Positions 8,525 to 16,837 of a stretch of 64,000 nucleotides of DNA are shown here, piece by piece. Positions within the stretch are counted from its first letter, which is position 1. Each line of letters opens with the position of its first letter. The stretch is taken from contig NZ_JAJVCN010000002.1 of the NCBI RefSeq assembly GCF_021390435.2, forward strand, positions 434,001 to 498,000. The letters run 5' to 3'. The position numbers and the translations under genes are program-made. The DNA comes from Kibdelosporangium philippinense. Lineage in GTDB: Bacteria; Actinomycetota; Actinomycetes; Mycobacteriales; Pseudonocardiaceae. Below the pieces are notes generated by a model. The model was not told the DNA's origin, searched no databases, and was given only the letters and a program-made list of their open reading frames with translations.

Positions 8525-9529
8525 ATGGGACGACGCGGTCTCGCCATCATCGCCGCCGGTCTGCTCACATTCGCCGTGAGTGGTTGTACCAGCCAGAAGA
8601 CCGGCAGTGGTGGCCAACCCGCCGAAGGCGGCAAGATCAAGGTCGGTCTCGTGACCAAGACCGACTCCAATCCCTACTTCGTCGCGCTGCGCGACTCGGC
8701 GAAGGCCGAAGCCGATGCGTCCGGCGCCGAACTGATCGCGCTGGCTGGCAAGTTCGACGGCGACAACGAGGGACAGGTCGCCGCGATCGAGAACCTCGTG
8801 CAGCAAGGCGCCAAGACGATCATGATCACGCCGAACAACTCGACCGGCATCCTCGGCGCCATCAAGACCGCGCGCGACCGCGGCGTCCTGGTGATCGCGC
8901 TGGACACCGAGACGACCCCGAAGGACGCCGTCGACGCCACGTTCGCCAGTGACAACACCGAGGCCGGCCGCATGCAGGGCACGTATGTGAAGGCCACGCT
9001 GGCAGGCAAGGCGCCGAAGGTGATCATGCTCGACGGCACGCCCGGCTCGTCGGTCAGCGAGCAGCGGCACGCCGGATTCCTGCAGGGTATGGGCCTGCAG
9101 GACGGCAACCCCGCGATCCTCGGCGTCGAGGCGACCAACGGCGAGCAGAACAAGGCGCAGACGGCGACGGAGAACCTGCTGCAGCGCGACACCTCGGTCA
9201 ACACCGTCTACACGCTCAATGAGCCCGCCGCGCGGGGTGCGTATGTCGCGTTGCAGGCCAAGGGAATCGCGGCGCAGGTGGTGATTGGCTCGATTGACGG
9301 CTCGTGCCAGGGCGTCACCGACGTCAAGGACGGCAAAGTCGTCGCGACCGTCATGCAGTTCCCGAAGAAAATGGCGGCACAAGGCGTTCAGGCGGCTGTG
9401 GAATTCGGCAAGACCGGAAAGAAGCCGACTGGATTCGTGAACACCGGTGTCACCGTGATCACCGACAAACCGGTTGCCGGAATCCAGAGTCAGGACACCG
9501 CGTGGGGCTTGCAGAACTGCTGGGGCTGA
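8525..9529 (+). CDS. Sugar ABC transporter substrate-binding lipoprotein
   Basis: A 334-residue periplasmic-binding protein of the ribose/fructose class (Peripla_BP_4, FrcB-like). It has a lipoprotein signal peptide with lipobox VSGC (Cys21), then the two-lobed binding fold with VGLVTKTDSNPYFVALRDSA, DNEGQVAAIENLVQQGA, ALDTETTP and a C-terminal sugar-pocket segment. AGGGAGGGAAGTC gives a strong ribosome site. It heads the operon of permease, ATPase and two kinases, a layout like the rhizobial frcBCAK fructose uptake genes. Fructose is therefore the favoured ligand, but ribose or a sugar alcohol cannot be excluded. Confidence 0.92.
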   Translation: MGRRGLAIIAAGLLTFAVSGCTSQKTGSGGQPAEGGKIKVGLVTKTDSNPYFVALRDSAKAEADASGAELIALAGKFDGDNEGQVAAIENLVQQGAKTIMITPNNSTGILGAIKTARDRGVLVIALDTETTPKDAVDATFASDNTEAGRMQGTYVKATLAGKAPKVIMLDGTPGSSVSEQRHAGFLQGMGLQDGNPAILGVEATNGEQNKAQTATENLLQRDTSVNTVYTLNEPAARGAYVALQAKGIAAQVVIGSIDGSCQGVTDVKDGKVVATVMQFPKKMAAQGVQAAVEFGKTGKKPTGFVNTGVTVITDKPVAGIQSQDTAWGLQNCWG

Positions 9530-9533
9530 GCCG

Positions 9534-10505
9534 ATGACGACAATTAAAGAACGCAGCGAATTCATCCTGCGTACGCCCGCGATCGGTCCGGCGATCGCAT
9601 TGGTCGTGGCGGTGGTGGTCTTTTCCTTCGCCACCGACACGTTCCTCAACGTGGACAACCTGTCGTTGGTCGTCCAGCAGTCGCTGGTGATCGGCACGTT
9701 GGCGCTCGGTCAGACCCTGGTCATCCTGACCAGCGGAATCGACCTGGCCAACGCGGCGATCGCGGTGTTCGCGACCTTGCTGATGGCCAAGATGGTGCTC
9801 CTGTCCGGCATGCCCGGGATCGTCGCGTTGCTGCTCGGAGTCGTTGTGGCGGCGGCGATCGGCGCGGTGACCGGCGGTGTCGTGACCGTGTTCCGGTTGC
9901 CGCCCTTCATCGTCACGCTCGGCATGCTGACCATCGTGACCGCGGTCAGCCGGATCTACGCGTCCGGCCAGAGCTTCCCGGTCACCGACGACACGCTCGG
10001 CTTCCTCGGCCAGAAGCAGTATCTGTTCGGCCAGATCGAGATCACCTTCGGCATGCTGCTGATGCTGGTGATGTACATCGGGGTCTGGTACGCGCTGACC
10101 CGCACGGCGTGGGGCAAGCATGTCTACGCGGTCGGCAACGACCCGGAAGCCGCGCGACTGTCCGGGATTCACGTCCGCCGCAGCTTGCTCGGCGTCTATA
10201 TCGTCGCTGGTGTGATCTACGGAATCGCGGCGTGGCAAGCACTTGGCCGCGTGCCCAACGCGGATCCGAACGCGTTCCAGCTCGGTAACCTCGACTCGAT
10301 CACCGCGGTCGTCATCGGTGGCACGAGCCTCTTCGGCGGGCGCGGCAGCGTGATCGGAACGCTTGTTGGCGCGCTGATCGTCGCGGTGTTGCGCAGCGGC
10401 CTGACGCAGGCCGGGATCGACAACCTGTACCAGGACGTGGCCACGGGCGTGCTCGTGATCGCCGCGGTCGCGGTGGACCGGTTCTCCCGAGGGAGGCAGC
10501 GATGA
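9534..10505 (+). CDS. Sugar ABC transporter permease
   Basis: A 323-residue permease of the BPD_transp_2 (RbsC/FrcC) family with about ten hydrophobic segments. Typical family signatures are LALGQTLVILTSGIDLA, FRLPPFIVTLGMLTIV, YALTRTAWGKHVYAVGNDPEAARLSGI (split: AVGNDPEAARLSGI is the ATPase-coupling loop) and VVIGGTSLFGGRGSVIGT. The ATG at 9534 is 5 nt after the binding-protein stop. Its stop overlaps the ATPase start by 4 bp. It forms the membrane channel for the sugar bound by the preceding lipoprotein. Confidence 0.93.
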   Translation: MTTIKERSEFILRTPAIGPAIALVVAVVVFSFATDTFLNVDNLSLVVQQSLVIGTLALGQTLVILTSGIDLANAAIAVFATLLMAKMVLLSGMPGIVALLLGVVVAAAIGAVTGGVVTVFRLPPFIVTLGMLTIVTAVSRIYASGQSFPVTDDTLGFLGQKQYLFGQIEITFGMLLMLVMYIGVWYALTRTAWGKHVYAVGNDPEAARLSGIHVRRSLLGVYIVAGVIYGIAAWQALGRVPNADPNAFQLGNLDSITAVVIGGTSLFGGRGSVIGTLVGALIVAVLRSGLTQAGIDNLYQDVATGVLVIAAVAVDRFSRGRQR

Positions 10506-11305
10506 CTCCGGTACTGGAAGCGAAAGGCCTGGTCAAGCGGTACGGCAAGGTAACCGCGATGGACGGCGCCGACTTCGACCTGCAGCCCGGCGAGGTTCTC
10601 GCGGTGGTCGGCGACAACGGCGCGGGCAAGTCGACGCTGATCAAAGCCTTGTCCGGTGCGGTGATCCCGGACGAAGGCGAGATCTACGTCAACGGCGAGC
10701 TCGTGCACTTCCACGGCCCGCTGGACGCCCGTAAGCACGGAATCGAGACGGTCTACCAAGACCTGGCGCTAGCACAGGCACAGGACATCGCGACAAACCT
10801 GTTCCTCGGCAGGGAAAAACGGCGGCCCGGATTCCTTGGTGCGGTGTTCCGGCTGCTTGATTCCAAAGGCATGCGGGCCGAGGCGCGTAGCGTGCTCGAC
10901 GACCTCGGGATCAACATCAAGTCGATGACCCAGCCCGTGGAAACGTTGTCCGGTGGGCAAAGGCAGGCGGTCGCGGTGGCACGTGCCGCCGCCTTCGGCA
11001 CCCGCGTGGTGATCATGGACGAGCCGACGGCCGCACTGGGTGTCGCCGAGTCCGCCAAGGTGCTGGAGTTGATTGGGCGGATCAGGGACCGTGGCCTGCC
11101 GGTGGTGCTGATCAGCCACAACATGCCGCACGTCTTCGAAATCGCCGACCGCGTGCATGTGCACCGGCTGGGCAAGCGGGTCGCGGTCGTCTCACCGAAG
11201 ACGCACTCGATGAACGAGGTCGTCGGCCTGCTCACCGGGGCGTTGCGGATGGCGGAGGACGGCACGATCCAGGAAGTGGGCGTCACCACGGGGCTGGGTC
11301 GTTGA
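10502..11305 (+). CDS. Sugar ABC transporter ATP-binding protein
   Basis: A 267-residue single-domain ATPase. Walker A GDNGAGKST is at residues ~37-45, the Q-loop in VYQDLALA, signature LSGGQRQAVAVARA, Walker B VVIMDEPTAALG, and the H-loop LISHNMPHVFEIADR. Unlike RbsA/MglA, which carry two ATPase halves, it has only one, as in FrcA-type systems, so it presumably works as a homodimer. It overlaps the permease by ATGA and the kinase gene by TTGA, indicating tight translational coupling. Confidence 0.94.
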   Translation: MTPVLEAKGLVKRYGKVTAMDGADFDLQPGEVLAVVGDNGAGKSTLIKALSGAVIPDEGEIYVNGELVHFHGPLDARKHGIETVYQDLALAQAQDIATNLFLGREKRRPGFLGAVFRLLDSKGMRAEARSVLDDLGINIKSMTQPVETLSGGQRQAVAVARAAAFGTRVVIMDEPTAALGVAESAKVLELIGRIRDRGLPVVLISHNMPHVFEIADRVHVHRLGKRVAVVSPKTHSMNEVVGLLTGALRMAEDGTIQEVGVTTGLGR

Positions 11306-12108
11306 TCCTCGCGGTCGGCCTGTGCACCGTGGATCTCGTCCAACGCGTGGAAGTGCTACCGGTGCCAGGGCAGAAGGTGCAGTCCAGCTCGGTCGAATTG
11401 GTGGCAGGCGGACCGGCGGCGAACGCGGCGATCACCATTGCCGCGCTTGGCGCCGCGGTCCGCCTGGTGACCGTGCTGGGCTCGCATCCCTTGGCGGAAT
11501 TGGCAAAGCGTGATCTCGCGCAGTACGGCGTCGAAGTCGTCGACGTCATGCCCGATCGCGCCGAGCCACCGACGCTGAGTGCAGTATCGGTTCGGGAACG
11601 TGATGGTGAGCGGACAGTGGTATCGCACAACGCTTCTGGCATAACGGCGTCCGCGACGATCGACCTGTCTGATGTGGACACTGTGTTGCTTGACGGGCAC
11701 CACCCGGCGCTCGCGCTCGAAGCCGCTCGGGCCGAGGTCCCGGTGATCCTGGACGCGGGCAGTCGTAAACCGGTGTTCGATGAACTGCTGCCGATGGTTG
11801 ACGTGTGCGCGTGCTCGTCGGCGTTCACCGATCCGGTCGACTGCCCGGTGGTGACCCGGACGCACGGGCCCGATCCGGTGCAGTGGTTCGTCGGATCCGA
11901 CCGTGGCGAAGTCCCTGTGCCGCAAGTGGAAACCAAAGACACCTCGGGCGCCGGCGACGTCTGGCACGGCGCGCTCGCGCTGGGGGTGGCGCGACTCGGC
12001 CAGGTTCCGAAAGTCGCCAATATGCCGGATTTGATCCGATACGCCAACCGCATCGCTGGTCTGCGGGTACAGCACGAAGGAGCGAGCTGGCGCGATGAAC
12101 TTCGCTGA
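11302..12108 (+). CDS. PfkB family carbohydrate kinase
   Basis: A 268-residue ribokinase/fructokinase-like (PfkB) sugar kinase. The N-terminal substrate-binding signature is GGPAANAAIT at residues ~33-42, and the C-terminal signature DTSGAGDVWHGALAL carries the catalytic Asp and anion hole. It starts with TTG, which overlaps the ATPase stop (TTGA). No other start codon is near and the fold begins immediately (ILAVGLCTVDLV). Placed inside the transporter operon, it should phosphorylate the imported sugar. It overlaps the next kinase gene by 14 bp. Confidence 0.9.
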   Translation: MILAVGLCTVDLVQRVEVLPVPGQKVQSSSVELVAGGPAANAAITIAALGAAVRLVTVLGSHPLAELAKRDLAQYGVEVVDVMPDRAEPPTLSAVSVRERDGERTVVSHNASGITASATIDLSDVDTVLLDGHHPALALEAARAEVPVILDAGSRKPVFDELLPMVDVCACSSAFTDPVDCPVVTRTHGPDPVQWFVGSDRGEVPVPQVETKDTSGAGDVWHGALALGVARLGQVPKVANMPDLIRYANRIAGLRVQHEGASWRDELR

Positions 12109-12703
12109 ACTGGTTGACCGGGCCCGCGGGTTAGCCGTGGGTGGCCGGGCCATGCTGGGGATCTGTGGCGCACCGGGCGCAGGTAAGTCGACGTTGGCCG
12201 CCGAGCTGGTCGAAGCCCTTGGTGACCAGGCGGTTTACGTCGGCATGGACGGCTTCCACCTCGCGCAGGTCGAGCTTGCCAGGCTCGGCCGCGCCGAGCG
12301 CAAGGGCGCACTGGACACTTTCGACGGTCCCGGTTATGTCAATCTCTTGCAACGATTGCGGAATCAGTCCGACGAGATCGTCTATGCCCCGGAGTTCCGC
12401 AGGGAGATCGAAGAGCCCGTCGCGTGCGCGGTCCCTGTGTTCCCGGACACACGGCTGGTCGTCACCGAGGGCAACTACTTGCTCGTGCCGGACAAACCGT
12501 GGGGCGAGGTCCGTGAACTGCTCGACGAGGTCTGGTTTCTGCGGCCTGACGAGGAAGAACGCCACCGAAGGCTGATCGCGCGGCACGAAGCGTTCGGCCG
12601 CAGCCCGGCCGAAGCTCGTGACAGAGCGTTGGGGTCCGATGAACGCAACGCAACCGTGATCAACGCGACCGCGGATCGCGCCGATCTCGTGCTACGTGGA
12701 TAG
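12095..12703 (+). CDS. P-loop nucleoside/pantothenate-kinase-like protein
   Basis: A 202-residue P-loop kinase of the uridine/pantothenate kinase-like superfamily. Walker A GAPGAGKST lies at residues ~26-34, followed by MDGFHL, where the Asp is the likely catalytic base, and VVTEGNYLLV. The C-terminal lid has RLIARHEAFGRSPAEAR. Similar proteins end the frc-type fructose transporter operons of rhizobia, where their role is not settled. A second kinase of a different fold beside the PfkB enzyme suggests two successive phosphorylations or two sugars, which is inference. Confidence 0.85.
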   Translation: MNFAELVDRARGLAVGGRAMLGICGAPGAGKSTLAAELVEALGDQAVYVGMDGFHLAQVELARLGRAERKGALDTFDGPGYVNLLQRLRNQSDEIVYAPEFRREIEEPVACAVPVFPDTRLVVTEGNYLLVPDKPWGEVRELLDEVWFLRPDEEERHRRLIARHEAFGRSPAEARDRALGSDERNATVINATADRADLVLRG

Positions 12704-12769
12704 CGGCCGAGTCTCGCGCTGTGGAAAGTCCTATAACAGCGTGCTCACGACATCGGATTTGTAGACAGT

Positions 12770-12820
12770 CGTGCGGCACTATGGCGGGGCGGCCTTTCCC
12801 CGATCTTTAGTGGCCGCACG
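12770..12820 (+). promoter_or_regulatory. Imperfect hairpin in the VOC gene leader
   Basis: CGTGCGGCAC (12770-12779) can pair with GTGGCCGCACG (12810-12820) with one bulge. The enclosed GGGG and CCCC runs can also pair. It ends just before GAAAGGACGG, the ribosome site of the VOC gene, and could be a terminator for the sugar operon or a leader structure. Confidence 0.35.
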
Positions 12821-12835
12821 AAAGGACGGACCGAA

Positions 12836-13243
12836 ATGCCCACGTTGAGCGGCGTGCATCACATCGCGCTGACCGTGACCGACGTGGATCGCAGCGTCCC
12901 CTGGTACGAGCGGGTCCTCGGGTTCAGCGTGGTCGGAACCCAGGAGGAGGACGCGCTCGGCGTGCGCAAGGTGTTCTTGCGCGGCCCAGGCGACGGCTTC
13001 GCGCTCACCCTGATCCAGCACCCGTACGCGGCCGGCAGCGTCTTCGACGAGAAGAAGCCAGGGCTGGATCACCTGTCGTTCTCGGTGCCCGATGGGGCCT
13101 GTCTCACCGAATGGACCGACCGGCTCGAGGAGCACGGCGTGATGTTCTCGCCGATCGCCGAAGAGCAGAGCGCGGGCAAAGCCGTGGTCGCCTTACGCGA
13201 TCCGGACGGAATCCAGTTGGTCCTCTGGGCAGAGAAGCCCTAG
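12836..13243 (+). CDS. VOC (glyoxalase-type) family protein
   Basis: A 135-residue vicinal-oxygen-chelate protein with two beta-alpha-beta-beta-beta halves. The candidate metal ligands are His in GVHHIALTVTDV near residue 7, His in LDHLSFSV near the middle, and Glu in the last strand region (LRDPDGIQLVLW). Members include glyoxalases, extradiol dioxygenases and resistance proteins, and the substrate cannot be assigned. GAAAGGACGG precedes the ATG. Its TAG stop sits in a CTAG palindrome that would also hold the stop of the frame-corrected dedA gene on the other strand. Confidence 0.88.
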   Translation: MPTLSGVHHIALTVTDVDRSVPWYERVLGFSVVGTQEEDALGVRKVFLRGPGDGFALTLIQHPYAAGSVFDEKKPGLDHLSFSVPDGACLTEWTDRLEEHGVMFSPIAEEQSAGKAVVALRDPDGIQLVLWAEKP

Positions 13244-13867
13244 GCAGCGACTGGTTTGCGCATCTCCTGGCGGTAACGCCAGAGACCCCACGCGGTTGAA
13301 GACGATGAAGAAGCCGACGCCAACGACGACGGCGGTGGTGACCACCCATGGATACTGCTCGAGCAGGCCTGCGCCGTAGAAGCCGAGCAGTACCAGGGTC
13401 GGTACCCACATCACGGCTCCGATAGTGGTCGCGGCCATGTACCTGCGTGAGTCCATCGCGGCGGCGCCCGCGATCATCGGCGCCAGCGTGCGAATCCACG
13501 GGATCCAGCGAGCCAGCACGATCGCCCAGAACCCGCGGCGGTCCAGGAAGTCACGGGCCTTGGCCAGCTTTTCGACGGTCAGCACCTTGCCGCCGAGCCG
13601 CCCGGTCAGCGAGGTCCCGGCTTTGCGGCCGATGTGATACCCGAGTTGATTGCCCACGACGGCGACAACGGTCGCGGCAATGGAAAGCGCCAACGCCTCG
13701 ACGTGGTGTGAGCCGTGCTGGGCCAGTACGAGTCCGGCGGTGAAAAGCAGCGAGTCGCCGGGCAGGAACAGGCCGACGACGAAGGCGCATTCCACGAACA
13801 CGAAGCTGAGCACAATCAGCCAGACCATCACTGGGCCGTTCGCGGCTAACCAGCCAACCAGGTTCAC
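13193..13867 (-). CDS. DedA family membrane protein, frameshifted at 3' end
   Basis: A DedA (SNARE-associated) membrane protein, a family linked to undecaprenyl-phosphate and phospholipid translocation. The family motifs are visible: ECAFVVGLFLPGDSLLFTAG, GYHIGRKAG, and ARWIPWIRTLAPMIAGAA with the functional arginines. As written it has 224 residues, but the last ~33 look wrong. Removing one base near 13291 restores the end NRWGLWRYRQEMRKPVAA followed by TAG at 13240-13242, a normal basic DedA tail. The restored stop abuts the convergent VOC gene in a CTAG palindrome. The start is a GTG overlapping the upstream esterase stop. Confidence 0.9.
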   Translation of the reverse strand: MNLVGWLAANGPVMVWLIVLSFVFVECAFVVGLFLPGDSLLFTAGLVLAQHGSHHVEALALSIAATVVAVVGNQLGYHIGRKAGTSLTGRLGGKVLTVEKLAKARDFLDRRGFWAIVLARWIPWIRTLAPMIAGAAAMDSRRYMAATTIGAVMWVPTLVLLGFYGAGLLEQYPWVVTTAVVVGVGFFIVFNRVGSLALPPGDAQTSRCLGLLCPEDQLDSVRIA

Positions 13868-14796
13868 CCGACGGAGGGTACGTCAGCCAGGAACTCGGCT
13901 ACGTAACGAATTGCCTGCCGCCCTTCCGGCACGTAGTTGGAAAACGCTTGGAAGACATGCACTTGGCCGGGCCACTCCTGCAGCTCGACCGGGATTTCCG
14001 CGGCACGAAGGGAATCGGCGAGTCGCCGTGCGTCGTCGAGCAGGCACTCGGTGTCGCCGACCTGGATCAGCGACGGCGGCCATCCGGACTTGTCGGCCGT
14101 GAGCACCGATGGTCGCTCGGCGCGTGGGTCCCGGTCGCCAAGGTATGCCCGGCGGCAGTTCTGGATGGCCCTTGGAGCCACGAACGGGTCCCGATGGACC
14201 AAGTCCCGTGCCGCGGCCAGTTCGCCACTCAGATCGAGCCATGGCGAGAAGAAAACGGCGTGACTCGGCATCGGCAGCCCGTGCCGTTTCACATCCGCCA
14301 GCAGGCACGCGGTCAGATGCCCACCCGCGGAGTCCCCGGAGACCACGATTTTCCCAGCTGGAATGCCTCGATCGAGCAGCCGCCGGTAGACGGTCAGGCA
14401 GTCATCGGCGGCCGCTGGATACGGATGCTCAGGCGCGCGCCGGTAGTTCGGCAGGAACACCGGCCGTCCGGTCCGGCGGGACATCACCAGCGCCAGGCTC
14501 CGGTGTGACCGCGGCGAGCCGAACACGAACCCGCCACCGTGGAAGTGCAGCTGGATGCCGTTGGTGACGCTCGCGCCCGTCGCCTGCACCCACGTACCGC
14601 GAACGTGGCCGTAGTTGGCCGTCCAGACCTTCGAGCCGCGTGGCAGGCGCTGCAACCCGCCGGAGTCCGCGAACCGGCGGATCGCGCGCAGCTGGACGCC
14701 ACGAGCGACCCAACGGTCCGCCACCGGCCGCACCCTCGTGGCAAAGAACCGCTCCAGCCGGACACTTTGTTCACTGGCTGTGACCGGAATGTCCAT
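13864..14796 (-). CDS. Alpha/beta hydrolase, HSL-type esterase
   Basis: A 310-residue hormone-sensitive-lipase-type esterase/lipase (family IV). The oxyanion motif HFHGGGFVFGSPRSH lies near residue 85, the nucleophile elbow GDSAGG near residue 153, the acid in QVGDTECLLDD, and the catalytic His in GQVHVFQ. No signal peptide is visible, so it should be cytoplasmic. It is co-transcribed with dedA (4-bp overlap). It is a paralogue of the esterase at 15762-16679, the two flanking an F420 LLM gene. A 17-bp inverted repeat lies 10 nt before its start. Confidence 0.93.
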   Translation of the reverse strand: MDIPVTASEQSVRLERFFATRVRPVADRWVARGVQLRAIRRFADSGGLQRLPRGSKVWTANYGHVRGTWVQATGASVTNGIQLHFHGGGFVFGSPRSHRSLALVMSRRTGRPVFLPNYRRAPEHPYPAAADDCLTVYRRLLDRGIPAGKIVVSGDSAGGHLTACLLADVKRHGLPMPSHAVFFSPWLDLSGELAAARDLVHRDPFVAPRAIQNCRRAYLGDRDPRAERPSVLTADKSGWPPSLIQVGDTECLLDDARRLADSLRAAEIPVELQEWPGQVHVFQAFSNYVPEGRQAIRYVAEFLADVPSVG

Positions 14797-14805
14797 GGGG
14801 TGATT

Positions 14806-14822
14806 GTTGACAGGTCGTCAAC
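14806..14822. promoter_or_regulatory. 17-bp inverted repeat, possible operator
   Basis: GTTGAC-AGGTC-GTCAAC is a palindrome with perfect 6-bp arms located 10-26 nt upstream of the esterase ATG at 14796. It overlaps the stop codon of the LLM gene upstream. Its position fits a repressor site for the esterase-dedA unit. Confidence 0.45.
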
Positions 14823-15724
14823 TAACGCGCAAGTCGGCCCAACGCGGCCCATGTGCGCTCGCGATCCTCGGCCGACCCAATGCCGGTATGGCTGACCACG
14901 ACATCGGTCGCGCCCGCGTCGAAGTACCGCCGCACCTCGGCGGCAAGGTCCTCCTCGGAGCCGATCACCGCGGCCTCGACCGCGTGGTCCAGACCTGCCT
15001 TGTCCAGCACGGCTCGATAGGACGGGATCTGACCGTAGATGTCGAGCTGCTGGCGTGCCACGGCTTTCATCTCGTCGACGTTGCTCGTGACCAAGCCAGG
15101 GAAGGTCGCGACGACCCGGGCAGTCTCCGGGAGGGCGGGCACGATGTCCTGCTCGATCACCTTGGGCACAGCGAGGAACGGGATCGTGCCGTCGGCCAGC
15201 TCGCCGGTCACCTTCAACGCCTGTGGACCCATTGCCGCGACAATGATCGGCATTGGCGTCGCGCCAGGAACCTTGGCAGGCAAGAAATTCTTGGCGACCA
15301 CGGTCTCGCCTTGGAAGTCGACGTCGTGCTCGCTCGTGGCCACCCTGAGCACCTGCAAGTACTCCCGCAGATGTTTGATCGGACGGTCCCAGGTCGCGCC
15401 GAACGAGCTCTCGGCGACTGCCTTGGCGCCAAGCCCGATGCCGAGCGTGAACCGGCCGCCGGTGGCCGCCTGTGCCGTGTTGGCCTGTTGCGCCACGGCC
15501 AACGGATGCCTGCCGGTCATCGGCACGATGCCCGTGCCCACCTCGATGCCCGCAACCGCCCGGCCAGCCAGTGCGGCAACGGATATCGCGTCGATGTCAA
15601 AGAGCTGGGCGAACCAGATCTGCGTGAGGCCGACCCCAGCGGCCGCGCGGGTCAGTTCGATGTACGTGTCCACCGCGTTGGCGCCAACCGGTGCGTTGCT
15701 CGGAAGTGACACCCCTATTGTCAT
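14822..15724 (-). CDS. LLM class F420-dependent oxidoreductase
   Basis: A 300-residue luciferase-like TIM-barrel oxidoreductase, most like the F420-dependent (MSMEG_2249/TIGR03564-type) group. Visible features are TIGVSLPSN at the start, GIVPMTGRHPLAVAQQA, GRFTLGIGLG at ~105 and VAAMGPQALKVTGELADG. The ATG at 15724 is chosen because the barrel starts directly there. The 17-residue extension upstream has no support. It should use reduced F420 or FMN for a redox step on an unknown small molecule. It lies between two esterase genes on the same strand, which suggests a shared catabolic role. Confidence 0.88.
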   Translation of the reverse strand: MTIGVSLPSNAPVGANAVDTYIELTRAAAGVGLTQIWFAQLFDIDAISVAALAGRAVAGIEVGTGIVPMTGRHPLAVAQQANTAQAATGGRFTLGIGLGAKAVAESSFGATWDRPIKHLREYLQVLRVATSEHDVDFQGETVVAKNFLPAKVPGATPMPIIVAAMGPQALKVTGELADGTIPFLAVPKVIEQDIVPALPETARVVATFPGLVTSNVDEMKAVARQQLDIYGQIPSYRAVLDKAGLDHAVEAAVIGSEEDLAAEVRRYFDAGATDVVVSHTGIGSAEDRERTWAALGRLAR

Positions 15725-15761
15725 ATTTGTTCGCAACTCGCCGAACTGGGATGTTCTTTCC

Positions 15762-16679
15762 TTATGCGGCAACAATCTCCGAAGAGACTTCCCGGACGAA
15801 CTCGCCGATGTGCTTCAGTGCCGCGTTCGCTTCCGGTAGCCATGGCGCGAACCAGTGGAAAACGTGTACCTGACCTGGCCATACCTGCAGATCGCAGTAA
15901 CCACCGGCGCGCCGCAGCGACTCGGCCATCCGCTCGGAGTCACTTTGCAGGCATTCCGTGCCGCCAACCTGAATCAGCACCGGCGGCCAGCCGCGCTTGC
16001 GCACCTTCAGCACGTCCAACCGGCGATGCGTCAACACCGTGTTGCCCGCGTACGCCAGGCCGCACCAGATCGCGTAATCCGGCGGTACGAACGGATCCCG
16101 CAAAGCCAGATCCCGTGAAGCCAGCTCGGCACCGGTCAAGTCGAGGAACGGCGACAGCATGATCGCGGCCGACGGCATTGGCAGCTTGTCGTGCGCGATG
16201 TCCGCCAACAAGCACGCCGTCAAATGCCCGCCTGCCGAGTCCCCGCCGACCACGATCTGCGATGGCTGGTAACCCTCGCTCAACAGCCAGCGGTATGCCG
16301 AAAGCGCGTCCTCGGCCGCGGCCGGGAACGGATATTCCGGCGCCAAACGGTAGTCCAGCAACAAAATCGGCATGCCGGTCGACGCCGAGATGCGTGACGC
16401 CAGCTGCCGGTGCGTGCGCGGTGACCCGCAGACGAACCCGCCGCCGTGCAGATACAGCATGATCCCGCTGGAATTCTGGGCTTCCTTCGCGGTGACAAGC
16501 AGACCAGGCACACCGCCGGCAGTGATCGGCTTGATTTTGGTGCCACGCGGCAAGGGCGTCCACCCGATCGCGTCGAAGGCCTCACGGACGATTCTCAACG
16601 GTGTCGTTCCCGGCCGGACAACGCCGCCGAGCACGCGCAGACTACGCATCATCAGCTGAGCCAACAGACGGCTCGCCAT
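15762..16679 (-). CDS. Alpha/beta hydrolase, HSL-type esterase
   Basis: A second family-IV esterase of about 305 residues. HGGGFVCGSPRTH is the oxyanion motif, GDSAGGHLTACLLAD the nucleophile elbow, QVGGTECLQSD carries the acid region, and GQVHVFHWF the catalytic His. It shares long identical stretches with the esterase at 13864-14796, including GDSAGGHLTACLLAD and WPGQVHVF, so the two are paralogues. The ATG at 16679 is the conservative start. A GTG at 16706 or TTG at 16748 in frame are possible. Its promoter region is shared with the divergent glcD gene. Confidence 0.9.
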   Translation of the reverse strand: MASRLLAQLMMRSLRVLGGVVRPGTTPLRIVREAFDAIGWTPLPRGTKIKPITAGGVPGLLVTAKEAQNSSGIMLYLHGGGFVCGSPRTHRQLASRISASTGMPILLLDYRLAPEYPFPAAAEDALSAYRWLLSEGYQPSQIVVGGDSAGGHLTACLLADIAHDKLPMPSAAIMLSPFLDLTGAELASRDLALRDPFVPPDYAIWCGLAYAGNTVLTHRRLDVLKVRKRGWPPVLIQVGGTECLQSDSERMAESLRRAGGYCDLQVWPGQVHVFHWFAPWLPEANAALKHIGEFVREVSSEIVAA

Positions 16680-16824
16680 ACTGGGGGTAGCAGGTAGCTC
16701 AAGCACGCGAATCGCCTCCCCGATGCCTCGTCGACCATGACGTGACAACCATCACTGTAGATCACGAAGGCGCTAGTTCGCTGCCCTCCGAAAGACTTGT
16801 TAGGGGGATCCCCAGCCAAAGCGT

Positions 16825-16830
16825 TAGGGT
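16825..16830 (+). promoter_or_regulatory. -10 box TAGGGT, leaderless glcD start
   Basis: TAGGGT lies 7 nt before the GTG at 16838, and no Shine-Dalgarno is present. The palindrome GGGGATCCCC (16804-16813) sits just upstream, between the usual -35 and -10 positions, and could bind a regulator. Confidence 0.5.
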
Positions 16831-16837
16831 AAACATC

